A stretch of DNA of 64,000 nucleotides from Chamaea fasciata (Eukaryota > Chordata > Aves > Passeriformes > Sylviidae): positions 27,145,021 to 27,209,020 of the forward strand of contig JARCOQ010000008.1 in NCBI GenBank assembly GCA_029207755.1. The letters are read 5' to 3'. Below the pieces are notes generated by a model. The model had not been told where the DNA came from and made no database searches. It saw only the letters and a program-made list of their open reading frames with translations. Positions 24,600-36,099 of the stretch are shown here, one piece after another. Within the stretch, counting starts at the first letter, position 1. The number at the start of each line of letters is the position of its first letter. The position numbers and the translations under genes are program-made.

Positions 24600-25990
24600 A
24601 GTGTGCAGTGGAATTCCACCGGTGAGGATTTTTAATGCTTTTGTCAAGCTGATGTTGTGACTGTGGAATACCAAATGTATTATCCATAGACATTAAGGAA
24701 ATGTGGAAAATTATCCAGGCAACTACAAACTTGTTAGTCTGGCCTGAGAAGTATGCAACTTTTTGGAACAAATTCTGAGAGGAAGTATTATCAAACAAGA
24801 TAGTGGAGAATTTGATAAAAATGTAGTGTACTTTTAACAAAAGACAATCATGCCAGACTAATCCTATAATATTCTTTGATGCGATTGCTGATCTTACAGG
24901 CAAGCCAACTGTGCTAGATCTCATTTATTTGTTTTTCAATGAAGCATTTAGTGAGGCGTTCCATTGGAAACTGTTAGTCGAGGAGAAACTAGGATTTGGT
25001 ATTGTAAGGCAGATATTGTAAAAGTTGTGATGGGAAAAAAGCCTTATTACTGGTTCCAGGGTGATGAATAATATTCAATTTAAAGTATTGTGGGGCAAAA
25101 AAGAGAGAAAAAAATACATTGCTATCAACAATGCTGGGAGCAAAGTTGCACAAAGTACTGTGATGTCTGGGACAGGCTAGGTTTTGAATGACCAGGAGTT
25201 TCATGTTGTATGGTTGTCATGACTTTGAGAACATCAGCATTAGTTCTTGTTGTAAAATGTAAGTTTATCAGCCAGAAGCTGAGTGTAGAAGTAGTAATGG
25301 TTACACATTTACGGTGTACGACAACTACTGCAGGGCATAGCAGTCATACAGAGGATCATTGTGAGCTACCTTGTGATCCAGCCATGGAAAAGGCAGAGTG
25401 CAGGCAACTATTTATAGTGGAGGTATGAGCTCTTAATGCTTGTAAATAAGGCTTTGTATACACAAAATAAGATGTAACTTTTAGTCACCCATATTCAACA
25501 GAGAGTGGTTTACTGGAGCAGCTTCAAAGTAAGGTTAGCATAGAGGACTGGGAAAATGGAGAGTCTATTTTATGAGTAAAGCTGAAAAATGTTTGGCTCT
25601 TTCAGTAAAATGAAAGCATAGAAGGGAAATAATTGCTGTCTATAAGCAAATCACATGGGTAAATAATAAAGGGGAGGAGGGGAAAAGTTAATCCAAAGAA
25701 CAGTGTTGGTTAGCAAATCAAAACATTAAATTAGTCACAAATATGCTTAAGATTAAATGAAAGATTTCTATTCTTGGACAAAACTGTGAAATTCTGGAAA
25801 ACCTTTCTAAAAGGACAACAAACCCAACTTTTAAGATGCAGTAAGAAAAGACTATGAGTGAGATTAAATGTCATGGTTGTCCAGTTGTGAAGGGTTGTGT
25901 TGGATGATTCTGGTATTCCTATGCCCAATGCTCATGTTATGGCTGTACCATGAAGCTGGTCTGCTCTTACGTGTAGCCCCAGCACACTCT
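24600..25990 (+). mobile_element. Degraded CR1 LINE, reverse transcriptase to 3' part
   Basis: CR1 is a non-LTR retrotransposon that encodes endonuclease and reverse transcriptase and is the dominant LINE of birds, crocodilians and turtles. Blocks follow the CR1 ORF2 consensus in order. AGGCAACTACAAACTTGTTA with TGGAACAAATTCTGAGAGGA (about 24715-24785) fits the entry to the RT region. ATCATGCCAGACTAATCCTA (24847 on) fits the 'catgccagactaacct' block, and the segment about 24938-24960 fits 'agtaaggcatttga'. Later, AGTCACCCATATTCAACAGA (25484 on), ATTGCTGTCTATAAGCAAAT (25632 on) and GTCACAAATATGCTTAAGATT (about 25735) fit the 3' ORF2 blocks. Stops and indels throughout make it a pseudogene. The true 3' end is not clear; a diverged tail may continue to about 26000. 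Confidence 0.85.
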
Positions 25991-26432
25991 AAAGGATTTT
26001 TTGGTTGCACCTATGAATGTAAAAACATATCCTTTACCAATGTTTTATTCCTATAAAAAATAATCTAGCCTGTTGACAAGAATAATAGTTTAAATTACAT
26101 TAAATTAGTTGACTTTTTTGGTAATACAAGACCAGGTTATAGGTGGTACATATTAGGAGACTTAAATCCATAATGGAGTTAGATCAGATCCCTTGTTTTA
26201 AGCTTGTTGGTATGGCAACCTATGGCTGAAATTGTCCAAAAGGAGTTGTCTTAGCGTGTGTCTCTTTGTCTCCAGATCTGTATATGCTTGGTCCTAATTT
26301 TCACTGTGTCGTCAAATTCGAGGGGGTTGTGGTTATTCTGTTTGGTTTTAAAATCTTTTGGTCCCCTTAGTGTAACATTTTTACAAGGGCATCTTATTAT
26401 TAAGAACTCAAATCATCTGCTTTTGTGCTTAA

Positions 26433-26460
26433 TCATAGCTTCTGTGTCATAGCTTCTGTG
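26433..26460. repeat. Exact 14-bp tandem duplication
   Basis: TCATAGCTTCTGTG is present twice head to tail with no mismatch, so the duplication is probably young relative to the surrounding sequence. Confidence 0.9.
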
Positions 26461-27403
26461 TTAGTTTAACAAGTTGAATTTTGCTTTTTATATTGCACCA
26501 AGCGTGATCTATGGGCTGTTTAAGAGCAGTTCCACAGAAAATGCGTTGTCCTTCAACATCAGTATTGTTTGGAAGACTCACTTTAACATTTGGAGATCAT
26601 AATGCCAGATGTGGCCTTTGAAATAGGCTTTATTACCCTGATCCAGCCATGCTGGCTTCCTGTTGTTCCCAACTGGATGTGGTTTGGAGGGTTGGGGTGA
26701 GACCTGAGGATCTCCATAATGCAAGTGGAATTCCCCAATTCCAGCAGTAGCAGCGGTATTAATTCCCAGCATGGCTGCTGGGGCTCGGCTAGGCTGAGCC
26801 CTGCCTCCCTGGCGTCATCGCTTTTTTCCATCCTCAAATAGGTGATGAGTAATTACTTGGACTTGATTTATCATTCAGACCATAGTAGTTCTGTTACAAA
26901 GTAAACATTTTTGTTGGCTGAGTCCTAATGCAAAGACCATTTCACAACCACCTCTTATTTTAGGTTTTAATTGCTTCGCTTTGCTGTCAAGTGATGTCCC
27001 CCTCCCCCATGCCTGGAGCCCTCCTCCCCTCTCCCCCTTCCTTGGTATGGGTTTTTTCCTGTTCCCACACTGCTAATGTGATGAGCAACAGTTGCAGTAT
27101 CACGGGGCCCTCTCTGAAGGAGAAGAAAAAAAAAGGAGAAAAAAAAATCCCAAACACCACCTTGTTTGCTTTTAGAGCCCTCCCGCCTTTTCAGTAGGGG
27201 CTGTGTTAATCCTTGCACTATGAAGGGAAACTCCTATGTAAATCAAACCAGTGCTTAGTGCTCTCCTCCTTCCCCCTTCTAGCTCCCATATATTAAGTGA
27301 TTGTTCTCCTCCCTTAGAAATGACAAATGATTGGTTACTTTACTCTTGGCTTTCAACATATTCTCTTTACGGCCCAGAATTCTGGGGTTAAATCATGCTT
27401 CTT

Positions 27404-27423
27404 TCTGTTCTGTTCTGTTCTGT
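27404..27423. repeat. (TCTGT)n pentanucleotide microsatellite
   Basis: Four copies of a TCTGT-type unit inside a pyrimidine-rich stretch. Minor simple sequence. Confidence 0.8.
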
Positions 27424-28289
27424 TTCTATTCCCTCATATTATGCCATACATTCATGTGAATTTATTTTCCAGCAACATGCTCAGAATAAACCAAGGCTTT
27501 TCCTTGATTTAAAGATGCAAAAACTAATGCAACTCAACCCAGAGCAGATTGCAACTATGATTTTTTTTCTTTTTTTTTTCGTCTTTTTTTTCCTTTCCCC
27601 TAATGCTGTTTCTGTTTTTGTGCTGCATAGCCTTTCCTGGTCTAGCCTGCACTCCAAGGCTAGATTTTGATGTCAATGATTAGTATTTCTAATCGGTTGA
27701 ACAAGGACAATGTCCCTTCTGCTGCGCAGAGGACACAAAGGCCCAGGCACTGATTCTGCTCCCCCTTGAAGCATTTTGGCTCCACTGGGCCTTTTCCCCC
27801 CGTTGTTGTAAATCAGGGGAAATTCCACCCATCCCTGGGGTTAGAGATTAGAGCTGCAACTGTAGGGGGGCTCTGGTTGCCCAAGGTGAGGGAAGCAGAG
27901 AAGCCCACGAGCACCTCCAGCCTGGGCTCTGCTCTTTGCTGTGGACAGGGGCTCTAGTGGTCTCCCTTTGGTGCTGGCTCAGCAGCTGCAGATTTGCTGC
28001 TTTGGGGGAAATGACTCTGGATTTCCACCTGTAAAGCAGATTCCGGGGCTTTGTTCTGCCCTGACAAGGCAAACTTTGCTTCTGGCAGCCCGTGCCTGCT
28101 TGGCTCCTGGCAGCATCTGAGGGGCAGAGGCTGAGGGCCCCGTCCAACTTTCTTTGATATTAGTGGGAGTTTGCAGTTCTTCTGTGCCCTCAGGATGGAT
28201 CCATGAAGTGGTCGTACAGGTTCAGGCTTCACTTCTTTTATTTCTCCTGAAACAGTTAGTAAGTTCATTTACATGAGATGTCCACCCTG

Positions 28290-28700
28290 GCAAATGCCAT
28301 CTCCTAGCTATTGTTTCAGCTAAGCAGCTGTCATTTGCGTAACATTATGCATCCTTCATTGTACCATGCTAATTTTTTGAGGGGCAATTTTTCTACAATG
28401 AGCACTGCGGCTTCTAACAGAAACCTCTTTATGGCATTGGCCCCGGGGAGCTGCAAGCCCTGCCAAAGCAAACAAAGGCTTATTGCTCCAACTGGGCATG
28501 TCTGTGCCTTTAATACAGCGTGAAGTTCACAGAACACTGCATCCAATCTGCACATAGTTAACACCTGGTCCAATGCCTTCTGGCAATTAATCAAGATATC
28601 AATCAGTGGTGACAAAAATTAATAAATAACCCATGCTTGCATATTGCACATTCTCAGAACAGGAGAATTTGCATTGACACTTACAGCCCATTTACATTTT
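28290..28700. other. Candidate conserved non-coding element
   Basis: About 400 bases of mixed composition, free of simple tracts. They contain homeodomain-type words (CTAATT, TTAATCA, AATTAATAAAT), a bHLH/POU-like ATGCAT and TTTGCAT-type words, and AACAAAGG, a SOX/TCF-type core, at about 28469. This density resembles developmental enhancers, but conservation cannot be judged from one genome. Confidence 0.25.
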
Positions 28701-30820
28701 TTGACTCAGTTTTCAGTGTGTGATACTGTACAATACAATAATTACTGATGCGTATAAGTAACTGGTACCTTGGACACTTATGAAAGAGTATTAAAAGTCA
28801 TACTGGTCTGTCAATGATGAAAACAGCTTTGACCTCATTGAATTACAGCCCCGAACTCTGATGTAGGACCACAAAACCCTTCTGCAGCAAATGCATCAAT
28901 GGGGCTAGCCTAATTTTATCTTCTTTCAAAAGCAGTGGAGTGGCTTGGAGTTGAACATGGCATATTCTTATCTTGCTAATTAATGGGAATGTTTTCCTAT
29001 ATCTTAAGCTAAATTCCACTGTTACACCTTTGTTAACTCTGAACAAGTTTCCAAACTTTCCCCCTTTTGAAGTAACTTGGAAGCTAGCCACAACTTCAAA
29101 GGAAGGAAGATCTGTTCCTCTCTGCATTTAGAATACATAAAAGTACTCTGGACTATGTTTAATTTATCAAAACAGAGGCAGCACTTTGCAAATATAGGTG
29201 CACAGTCATTTGTACTGGCCACGCGAAGGTGTTATCAAAGGAGTGGCTTGTCTGCCCTGAAAATAGAAATCACTTGGTTGGATATGAACAAAGGTATCCT
29301 CTCTGTTATAAAGGCTGGTACTTGTTCTCTAGTGATGCAAGAAAATATTCCTGGCAAAGAATGAAGCAAGTAGCTTTTGTTATCCTATGAAGTCCTCTAC
29401 TACAATGGTCAGAAATGGTAATTATAAATCCCCGTCACAAACGGTTGTTCTCCTTTGCAGCCTGAGAGGCCGCGGGTGTACGGACCTGGAGTTCAATATT
29501 TGCTGCTGCTTTTAGGTCAGGGTTGAAGCTCATTAGTGGTGCAGGGGTGGGGAGTTTGTTGTGCTTTCACAGCATGTTTCTGTCTTACCTGCTCTGTGAA
29601 TGAGCCGAGCACTCCTTGGGTGTCAGCTGGGGTAATTAAAGTCGCTGATGAATGTCATGGCTTTGAGAGAGGGGGTCATGCGTGGCCAGGTAGTAGAACC
29701 AGGAGCAGGCAAGGAGGAGTTGTACCTTGTACTGACCTACTGCGCTGCCCTACTCTGTCTTGAGCAATAATTTGGCTATCGCACCACACTGGGTAGTGGC
29801 TTTCCAATGTGGGTAAATACAACCTTGGAAATAGCAGTTTTGGTGGGTCCCAGTGCAAGTGTGAAATCCTGTCAGGACCTGCTAGAACTGAGTAAATGTG
29901 ACAGTTTCGTAATAGTCTGGTACATGTAACAAGAAAATAGTTCTGCTACCTGGACCCAAACTATGGTATCTCTAAAAGATAACTTCTGAAATAGTTCAGG
30001 TTTGGCTTCTGAATTATTTGGAGTATAACAGTGCCTATGAACTTCATGATTTAAATACTTTCCAGAACAAGGAGACAAGAACATTTAAATTAGCTTAGTA
30101 GAAAGGCATTTAACATAAAGAGAGCAATAAAAATACATCACCTGTCACATGTGATCTTTATATGACCTTAGCCACAGAACAATAAATATTACATAACCAC
30201 ACTAAAAGCAGTTTTTAACATCATATATTTATATTTAATAAGTCGTGATTTTCTTTCCTTCAAGATGCAATTTTGATGAGACACTTTAAGTGTGTGATCT
30301 AAAGGCAAAAACTTTGTGACTGGTTATGTAATGCTTCTAGTGGGGCATCATTTAAAGACTGAATGAAAACACAGTCACTTTGTTTTACTCTGCATCTTGC
30401 CAATCTAATAGAGAAGTAACTATACAGTCCTTTTTAAATACAATTTTGTGTTTTCTACCTTATTTTGTGTTTGACTGTTGGGCAGCTCTTCACCTAGATG
30501 CATAAAATTACCCTTGCTGAATACTGCATAGTTCAAGTGATCAGTTGCTATCCCCAGTTATCAGTTTAACTGCTAGATTTGCACTGGTAGTCTATAAAAG
30601 AAAAAATATTGCAAGCTAGTTAGACTTTAATTGTCCCTTTTAAATCAATTATGTGAGATTCAGGTTCCAGTATAAAAATGCAACAAGGGAAATCAAAGTA
30701 TCCTCCTTTAAATTAAATTAGCTTTTAATTACATTAGAAAGCCAAATACTACAACTGTAATTATTTTTTATTGAAGGAAGGCTGATTTTTTTTGCATGTG
30801 ATGTCCTGTCTTACTAAATT

Positions 30821-30838
30821 GGGGCGGGAGGGGGGGGC
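30821..30838 (+). other. G-quadruplex motif
   Basis: GGGGCGGGAGGGGGGGG contains four G3 tracts separated by one- or two-base loops, the strongest class of predicted quadruplex. It is isolated in AT-rich sequence, with no CpG island or promoter-like context. Confidence 0.6.
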
Positions 30839-33800
30839 CGTACCTATGAAGAATAGATTTGTATAAAGGAAAAGCCGATAGTACTTTCTGTAAAATGTAG
30901 GCAATATGTATTCAAAATCTAAAATAATAATCAAATTTCTATTTTTTGACTTATGGAAGCTTCCTTCAAATCTTCTAGAATTTTACACTGGCCATTTTTT
31001 AGATTCATGTTGTCTGTCCTTAGATAATGCCCATAAATACGTAATATATAGTGAGTTCATTAATCCATCTGGGGAGAAGACAAAGTTTGCCCCTTCTTTC
31101 CCCAACAAGTTATAACTATTCTGCGCAATCAGCCTTTAGGCACTAGTCAGCTGAAATGGAAAAAATATTTAATAACAGAAGCTCAATAGCCTGCAGATCT
31201 CTGATGTCTGAGATGACTTCAACTCTTGTGATGAGCTACATTTAACCTAAGAAATATGATTTAATTCCACTTCAAAAGTATACTGAAATCTTTGATATAT
31301 GGTCTGTGGCCTATTAAGCTTGATCCTGGCCTGACCTCTTAAAGGAAGAAAAGCTTTGTTTCTTTTTAAAATGCACAACCAAACAAAGCAGAAATTTCTC
31401 TGTGGGTTCCAGTAGTTACAGCTTCAAAAATGAATAGCATTTAAATACAGGCTTTACTTAAGTGTTTCCATTGTCTTATTGACTTCAGAGTCTAGATATT
31501 TCTTTCTTGCCTGTTGGGAAACATTGACCTCAAAATTGCTCCTTGCATTGGAGTTCCCTGATTGACTTCAGAGGATGTTACTTGAATGAAGCCGTCTGAA
31601 CTGTGCTTGTTGGAGGGGTCAAATAAAATAAATTTGGATGTGGCTAAATTAAACTCTTAGCCACTTAATGCTCTCACATGCAGAGAAAGGGGCAGTAGCT
31701 ATGCCAGAGAGAGTAAGCATTCTAGAAAGACTAATGGGGAGAAAGTATATTTAGTATATAAGGCTGGCTGATCAGTGAAGGGTTGTGTGTACATACAACA
31801 AGGGACATTCTGTAATATACTGAAGGTCCCTTCTTTTGTCTTTCGAAGATTGTGACTGAAGGACTAGAAGAGATATCTATTGCATCTCTGAATTTGGTTT
31901 CCTGTTTTAGAGACAACCACATCTATTTAACAAATGCAAAGAAAAAGAAAATTAGTCTTACCTCATGCCTTGTAGTGATGGGCTATCACAACTGATGAAT
32001 AGTTACCTTCAATTCACAGTGTACGTTAACTCATGACAACTTCATACCCAGTTCTCATGTCCCAGTTTTTCATTTGACTAAATAACTCTTCTTCCTCCAT
32101 GATGCTTATCTCTGATCCCTCTATAAAAAGCAGTCATTACCTTTCTAACCAATGTTTTGGTAGGCTTGCCATACCACCCTGTTTGAGAGTTCTGCACAGC
32201 CTTCTTTAAAGCTTTTCCAGTAATCTGAGGCTGAGACTTGGTGAAAGGGAACACTTCATTGCTTATCATCTCGATCCTGGGTGTCCATAAGGTGGAATGT
32301 AGGGACTTGTCTGGTTAGAAGAATGATCATGTGGTATTAAGGTCATAGCAGACACTGTAATAACAAAGGATCAAAGAATAATAATCAAAGAGATTTGATC
32401 ATCAGCTAGATAGTTACAGTTGGATATGTGGGGACCTCAAAACAGCTTGGTGACTTTTGGTTGGGTACAAAGTAATTGATAATGGCTGAGAAGAAACCTT
32501 TGGTCGTGGTGTATGTTGACATTGGTGCAGAAGAGAGTTTTAGAGTTAATTTCTGAGTGCTTCAACAGAAGGTCTTTTTCTGATAGTTTTCTCTGGATGT
32601 TTCCCAGTGTTTTGTTGTGCAGGGAGGGCAAGGTAATCGCAGATTCTCCAAAGTGTAGCTAAGCAGGTGTGGCAGAGCAGAGAGAAGTTAAGCTTGGTTA
32701 GGTGTTTGTAGACGTCTTGAGGAAGAGAGTGCAGGACAGCTCAGTGAAGCATCAATCAAAATAGAACCTACTTCAGAGCATACAGAAAAAAAAAATCAGG
32801 ATAATAATTAATCTCGAGAAACTGATGGGAAATGAAGAACTTGCAAATCAGAGACATCTGCCAAAGATGTGGATAAAGCAAAGTATTACAGTAGAGGGTG
32901 GGATACAAAGTTTAATCGAATTAAGGGGGAAAAGAGATGTGGCAGTATATTATGTGAAGTCAGTGGCATGTGAGGTTAAGTTAAAGTAAGTGAAAACAAG
33001 CATGACCAGAGAGGTTGGAAAGCAAAATTGTGCTTGGTGGTTTTCTACAAACCTTAATAAGAGAAAAGGTTTAGAAGGAGCATAAAACACTGCATTATTT
33101 ATGGACATAATCATAACCTGAGCCTTTGCATATAAACCTGCTTCCTGATGTACTGGGCACTACTAGATGAAAGAGGGGTACAAAAAGTTGGTCCAAGACA
33201 GATAAACAAAAAGATATTTTATCTGCTCCCATACAGAGTAATCAAAGCTGCAAGAGGATCTAGTTTATGGAAGCAGTTTCTTGATATTGTTTTTTAAAGC
33301 AGCACATTTTAATGAATCTAAGTGGTTCACTCAATGTTATGAGAAATGTAGCATTTTAGTCACAGAGTGATGATAACTGAACAAGAAGTATCAGAACTCT
33401 TCTAAATTACCTTTAGTGCATAATGGCAAAGTAGAGAGTGACAGAGTGATGCAAAAATTAAGGAAAAACGTTATCAATAGTTGAGACAACTCTGCCTTAA
33501 AATAAAGGGAATAAAATCTTTTTAGGTACCATGAAAATGCTTCAAAATGTGTTTCAAAAGACACGTATTGTTTTCTTGGCTCCAAGGTCAGTTAGGTGAG
33601 GGAAAGCAAAGAATTGGATTTGAGGGTTCATTTCATCAGAAGAAAGTATCAAGTTTGATTTAGCTCCTGTGTTACTTAACATGCTAGTGGTCTGCAGAAT
33701 GTGTGGGGAAAGAGGGAGGTAGCAGCATTTCCCAGCTGACGCAAATGTGGTGAGTGCTTTCTTTAAAGTAATGAGGTGGGGAAGGTGGGCAGCAATGTTT

Positions 33801-34805
33801 ACACATGGATCTCTCTGCAGTATTTCTGCTTTGCACCTAGATCTTACACAGGAGCTTCTGCAGAACAACACTGGGTTTTCTCCTACCATGGTGAAGCACA
33901 ATGCTTACTGGTGCAAGGCTTATATTGATTTGCGTTGGTGCTGGACAGGTTGTATTTATTGTCTAGAATCCCATTAATTTTCTTAGGCTAGAAAGTGTTG
34001 CTTAAAATATTTTAATATTCTACTGTAACAGGAGGTCCCAAGTAGGTTAAAAATTAATATGAAATCTAAATTGTATAGGAACTTAGTCTGCACCAAAGAA
34101 GGTGAGACAAAATTTCCTTTAACCATAACAGCAACAGGTTCAGGACCTTTTATTAGTCACCTTTTAACTCAATTGATGTGGTTAGAAATTGCATGTATGC
34201 TTTTTCTTCTTCTTTCAAACAAGTAACAAAAGCTGAATTAGGCTGCAGTGATGAAATCTGAATCATTTCCTCCTCAGACTAAACTTGCTAAACTGGTACA
34301 ATCTGGAGAATGATGTAATGAGGAAAAAACCTGTTGTTTGTCTCTTGATACCATTCTTGAAAAAAATCATTGCTACGTAATACAAATATAGTCATCACCT
34401 TTTATATCCTTTCACCGTTGCTGATATTGGAACCCTTCCAAATAAGTAGCATTCCAAAATTGGCTGTAGCCTTCTTCATAGTTTACCTACTTAATTATAG
34501 GTTAAACTGGCTTATTTTTCTTTTGTTTTTTCCTCCTGCTTTTAAATAAAGCACTACTGTTTAAAAGGCTGTTTCAACAAGCTATGTAACAATATTTTCA
34601 TTCATTGTTATAATAGAAATATCTATCTTTAATCTCATTTTTGCATTGATTTAGAGCTCCATAGTATCTTGGCTAGACTTCCTTTAGTCACGTATTGCTA
34701 CAGTTTTGATGCTAAAATAAGAAACTGAGGAACTTGAATTATTCATGGGAGACTCCATTTAGGACTCACAGCTAAAACACACAGGAGTGTAAAAGTTCAG
34801 AGGTG

Positions 34806-34860
34806 GTGTTTTTTTGGTTTTTGTTTGTTTTGTTTGATTTTTTTTTTTATTTTTAATAAA
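34806..34860. repeat. T/G-rich low-complexity tract
   Basis: TTTTTTTGG, TTTGTTTG and a T11 block in a row. Simple sequence of the same type as at 11.7 and 35.9 kb. Confidence 0.8.
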
Positions 34861-35284
34861 AGACAAAACAACTTGAACCAGCTGGGTAACCTGTGGTAAG
34901 CTATAAATTGTAGATGTCTTTTAGAAAGATGATAGAGATGAGCCAATGTTGTATAAACTAAACACTGAAGTTCTTAAACTGTCTGGCACACATGCTTTCC
35001 CAGAAAAGTAATCAGCTTAAGGAATGAATTCTTTATTTCTGTTACTCAATTCTATCATGATTGCCAAACTTATTTATCAGAAAATGGAGAGAGCTTGAGA
35101 CTAGATAATTTATATTATTTTTAAGCATGAACTCAAAATGAAAATCTTCTGTAAATTTTGCCCAATGACAATTTAACTTTATGATGCAAGTTTGTTATAT
35201 AACACCAGCCTTACACAGGCATTGCATTGCAGAAGTGATGAATTGCTTCAAAAGAGGAAAGGTAGCCTCCTGCATTTAAAGCCC

Positions 35285-35375
35285 AGCAGCAGGGGTCAGG
35301 AGATGCTAGTTCTGTTTCTTATCCTGCCTCTGATTTGATATATCACCATGGGAAAGTTTTTGAAAAAGACACTGG
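35285..35375 (+). mobile_element. MIR-like SINE fragment (weak)
   Basis: GGTCAGGAGATGCTAGTTCTG, TCCTGCCTCTGATTTG and ATCACCATGGGAAAGTTTTTG lie in the order of the 'ctgggttctattcctggctctgccactgatttg ... gaccttgggcaagtcatt' blocks of MIR-type SINEs. It is strongly diverged. The sequence right after it (GCCTTGATCCTGGAATAGGTGC and on to about 35490) resembles the gatcctg-type hairpin repeats instead. Confidence 0.5.
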
Positions 35376-35922
35376 CCTTGATCCTGGAATAGGTGCTTTA
35401 TGGGTAATCCTCTGAACAAACACTGCTTCTGTGCCTTTCTGACTCTAACAGAGGCTCCTATTCAAATGGAGCTCATTGCAGGAGTAGGGTGATGGTGAAG
35501 ATACCCTCTTTGCACAGATGGAAGAAAAATCATAATACTTCGTTATGTGGCTAGGGAATTTGTTTTAGAGTATTCTGAGCTCTCAACTGGGAGAGGCTTG
35601 TAATGTGACAATAATAGATTTTAACTGAAGAGCAATCTCTGGTGTCAGAAATGTGAATAGACCTTATCAAGGTGCATGAAATGCCATGTAGGAATTTCTT
35701 ATGCAAACTCTTCATAGGGAAAGATTTCTTGAGAGTAATGAGTTGTAGGTGGCTGGAATATTGTGTAGAGTCAGGATGATATAAAGCAGAAATGGGTGAG
35801 CAATTACAACAGATAAAATAATGAGAATAGAGCGACTGTTGTGGGAAATGGTAGTGTCAATCTTGGCTACAATAGAGAGACAGCAGCTTGTTACTTAAAG
35901 ACAAAACAGACGGGTTCTTTTG

Positions 35923-36092
35923 GGGAGGTTTTTTTTGTTTGTTTGGGGGGTTTTTTGGTTTGTTTGTTTGTTTGTTTTTTGTTGTTTTTTTTTTTAAATC
36001 CACTCAATTTGGCATTACAGTGTGAACTGGGGGGGTGGTGGGGTGGGGGGCAATGTTGGTTGTTGCATTGTTGTTTTTTTTTTTTTTTTTTC
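35923..36092. repeat. T/G-rich tract with (TTTG)n and embedded G-quadruplex motif
   Basis: A T/G-only stretch with about five TTTG units (35957-35978), then T11, a short unique piece, then the run G7-T-G2-T-G4-T-G6 at 36029-36050, then T19 at about 36073-36091. The 100-codon frame across it (35841-36143) encodes Phe/Gly/Leu/Val low complexity and is not a gene. Confidence 0.85.
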
Positions 36093-36099
36093 CTTTGTT

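Larger units (their letters stand above)
26000..35280. other. Non-coding sequence with conserved-looking stretches
   Basis: No gene is recognised. A GC-richer patch lies at 26640-26830. 30100-30500 and 28290-29400 have mixed composition with many TAAT, ATTA and CAAT words and little simple sequence, as vertebrate conserved non-coding elements often do. 32280-33100 (plus strand) is purine-rich and may hold another very old repeat that I cannot name. 31470-31580 contains 'attgacttcag' words of the archosaur/turtle hairpin repeats. Confidence 0.5.
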
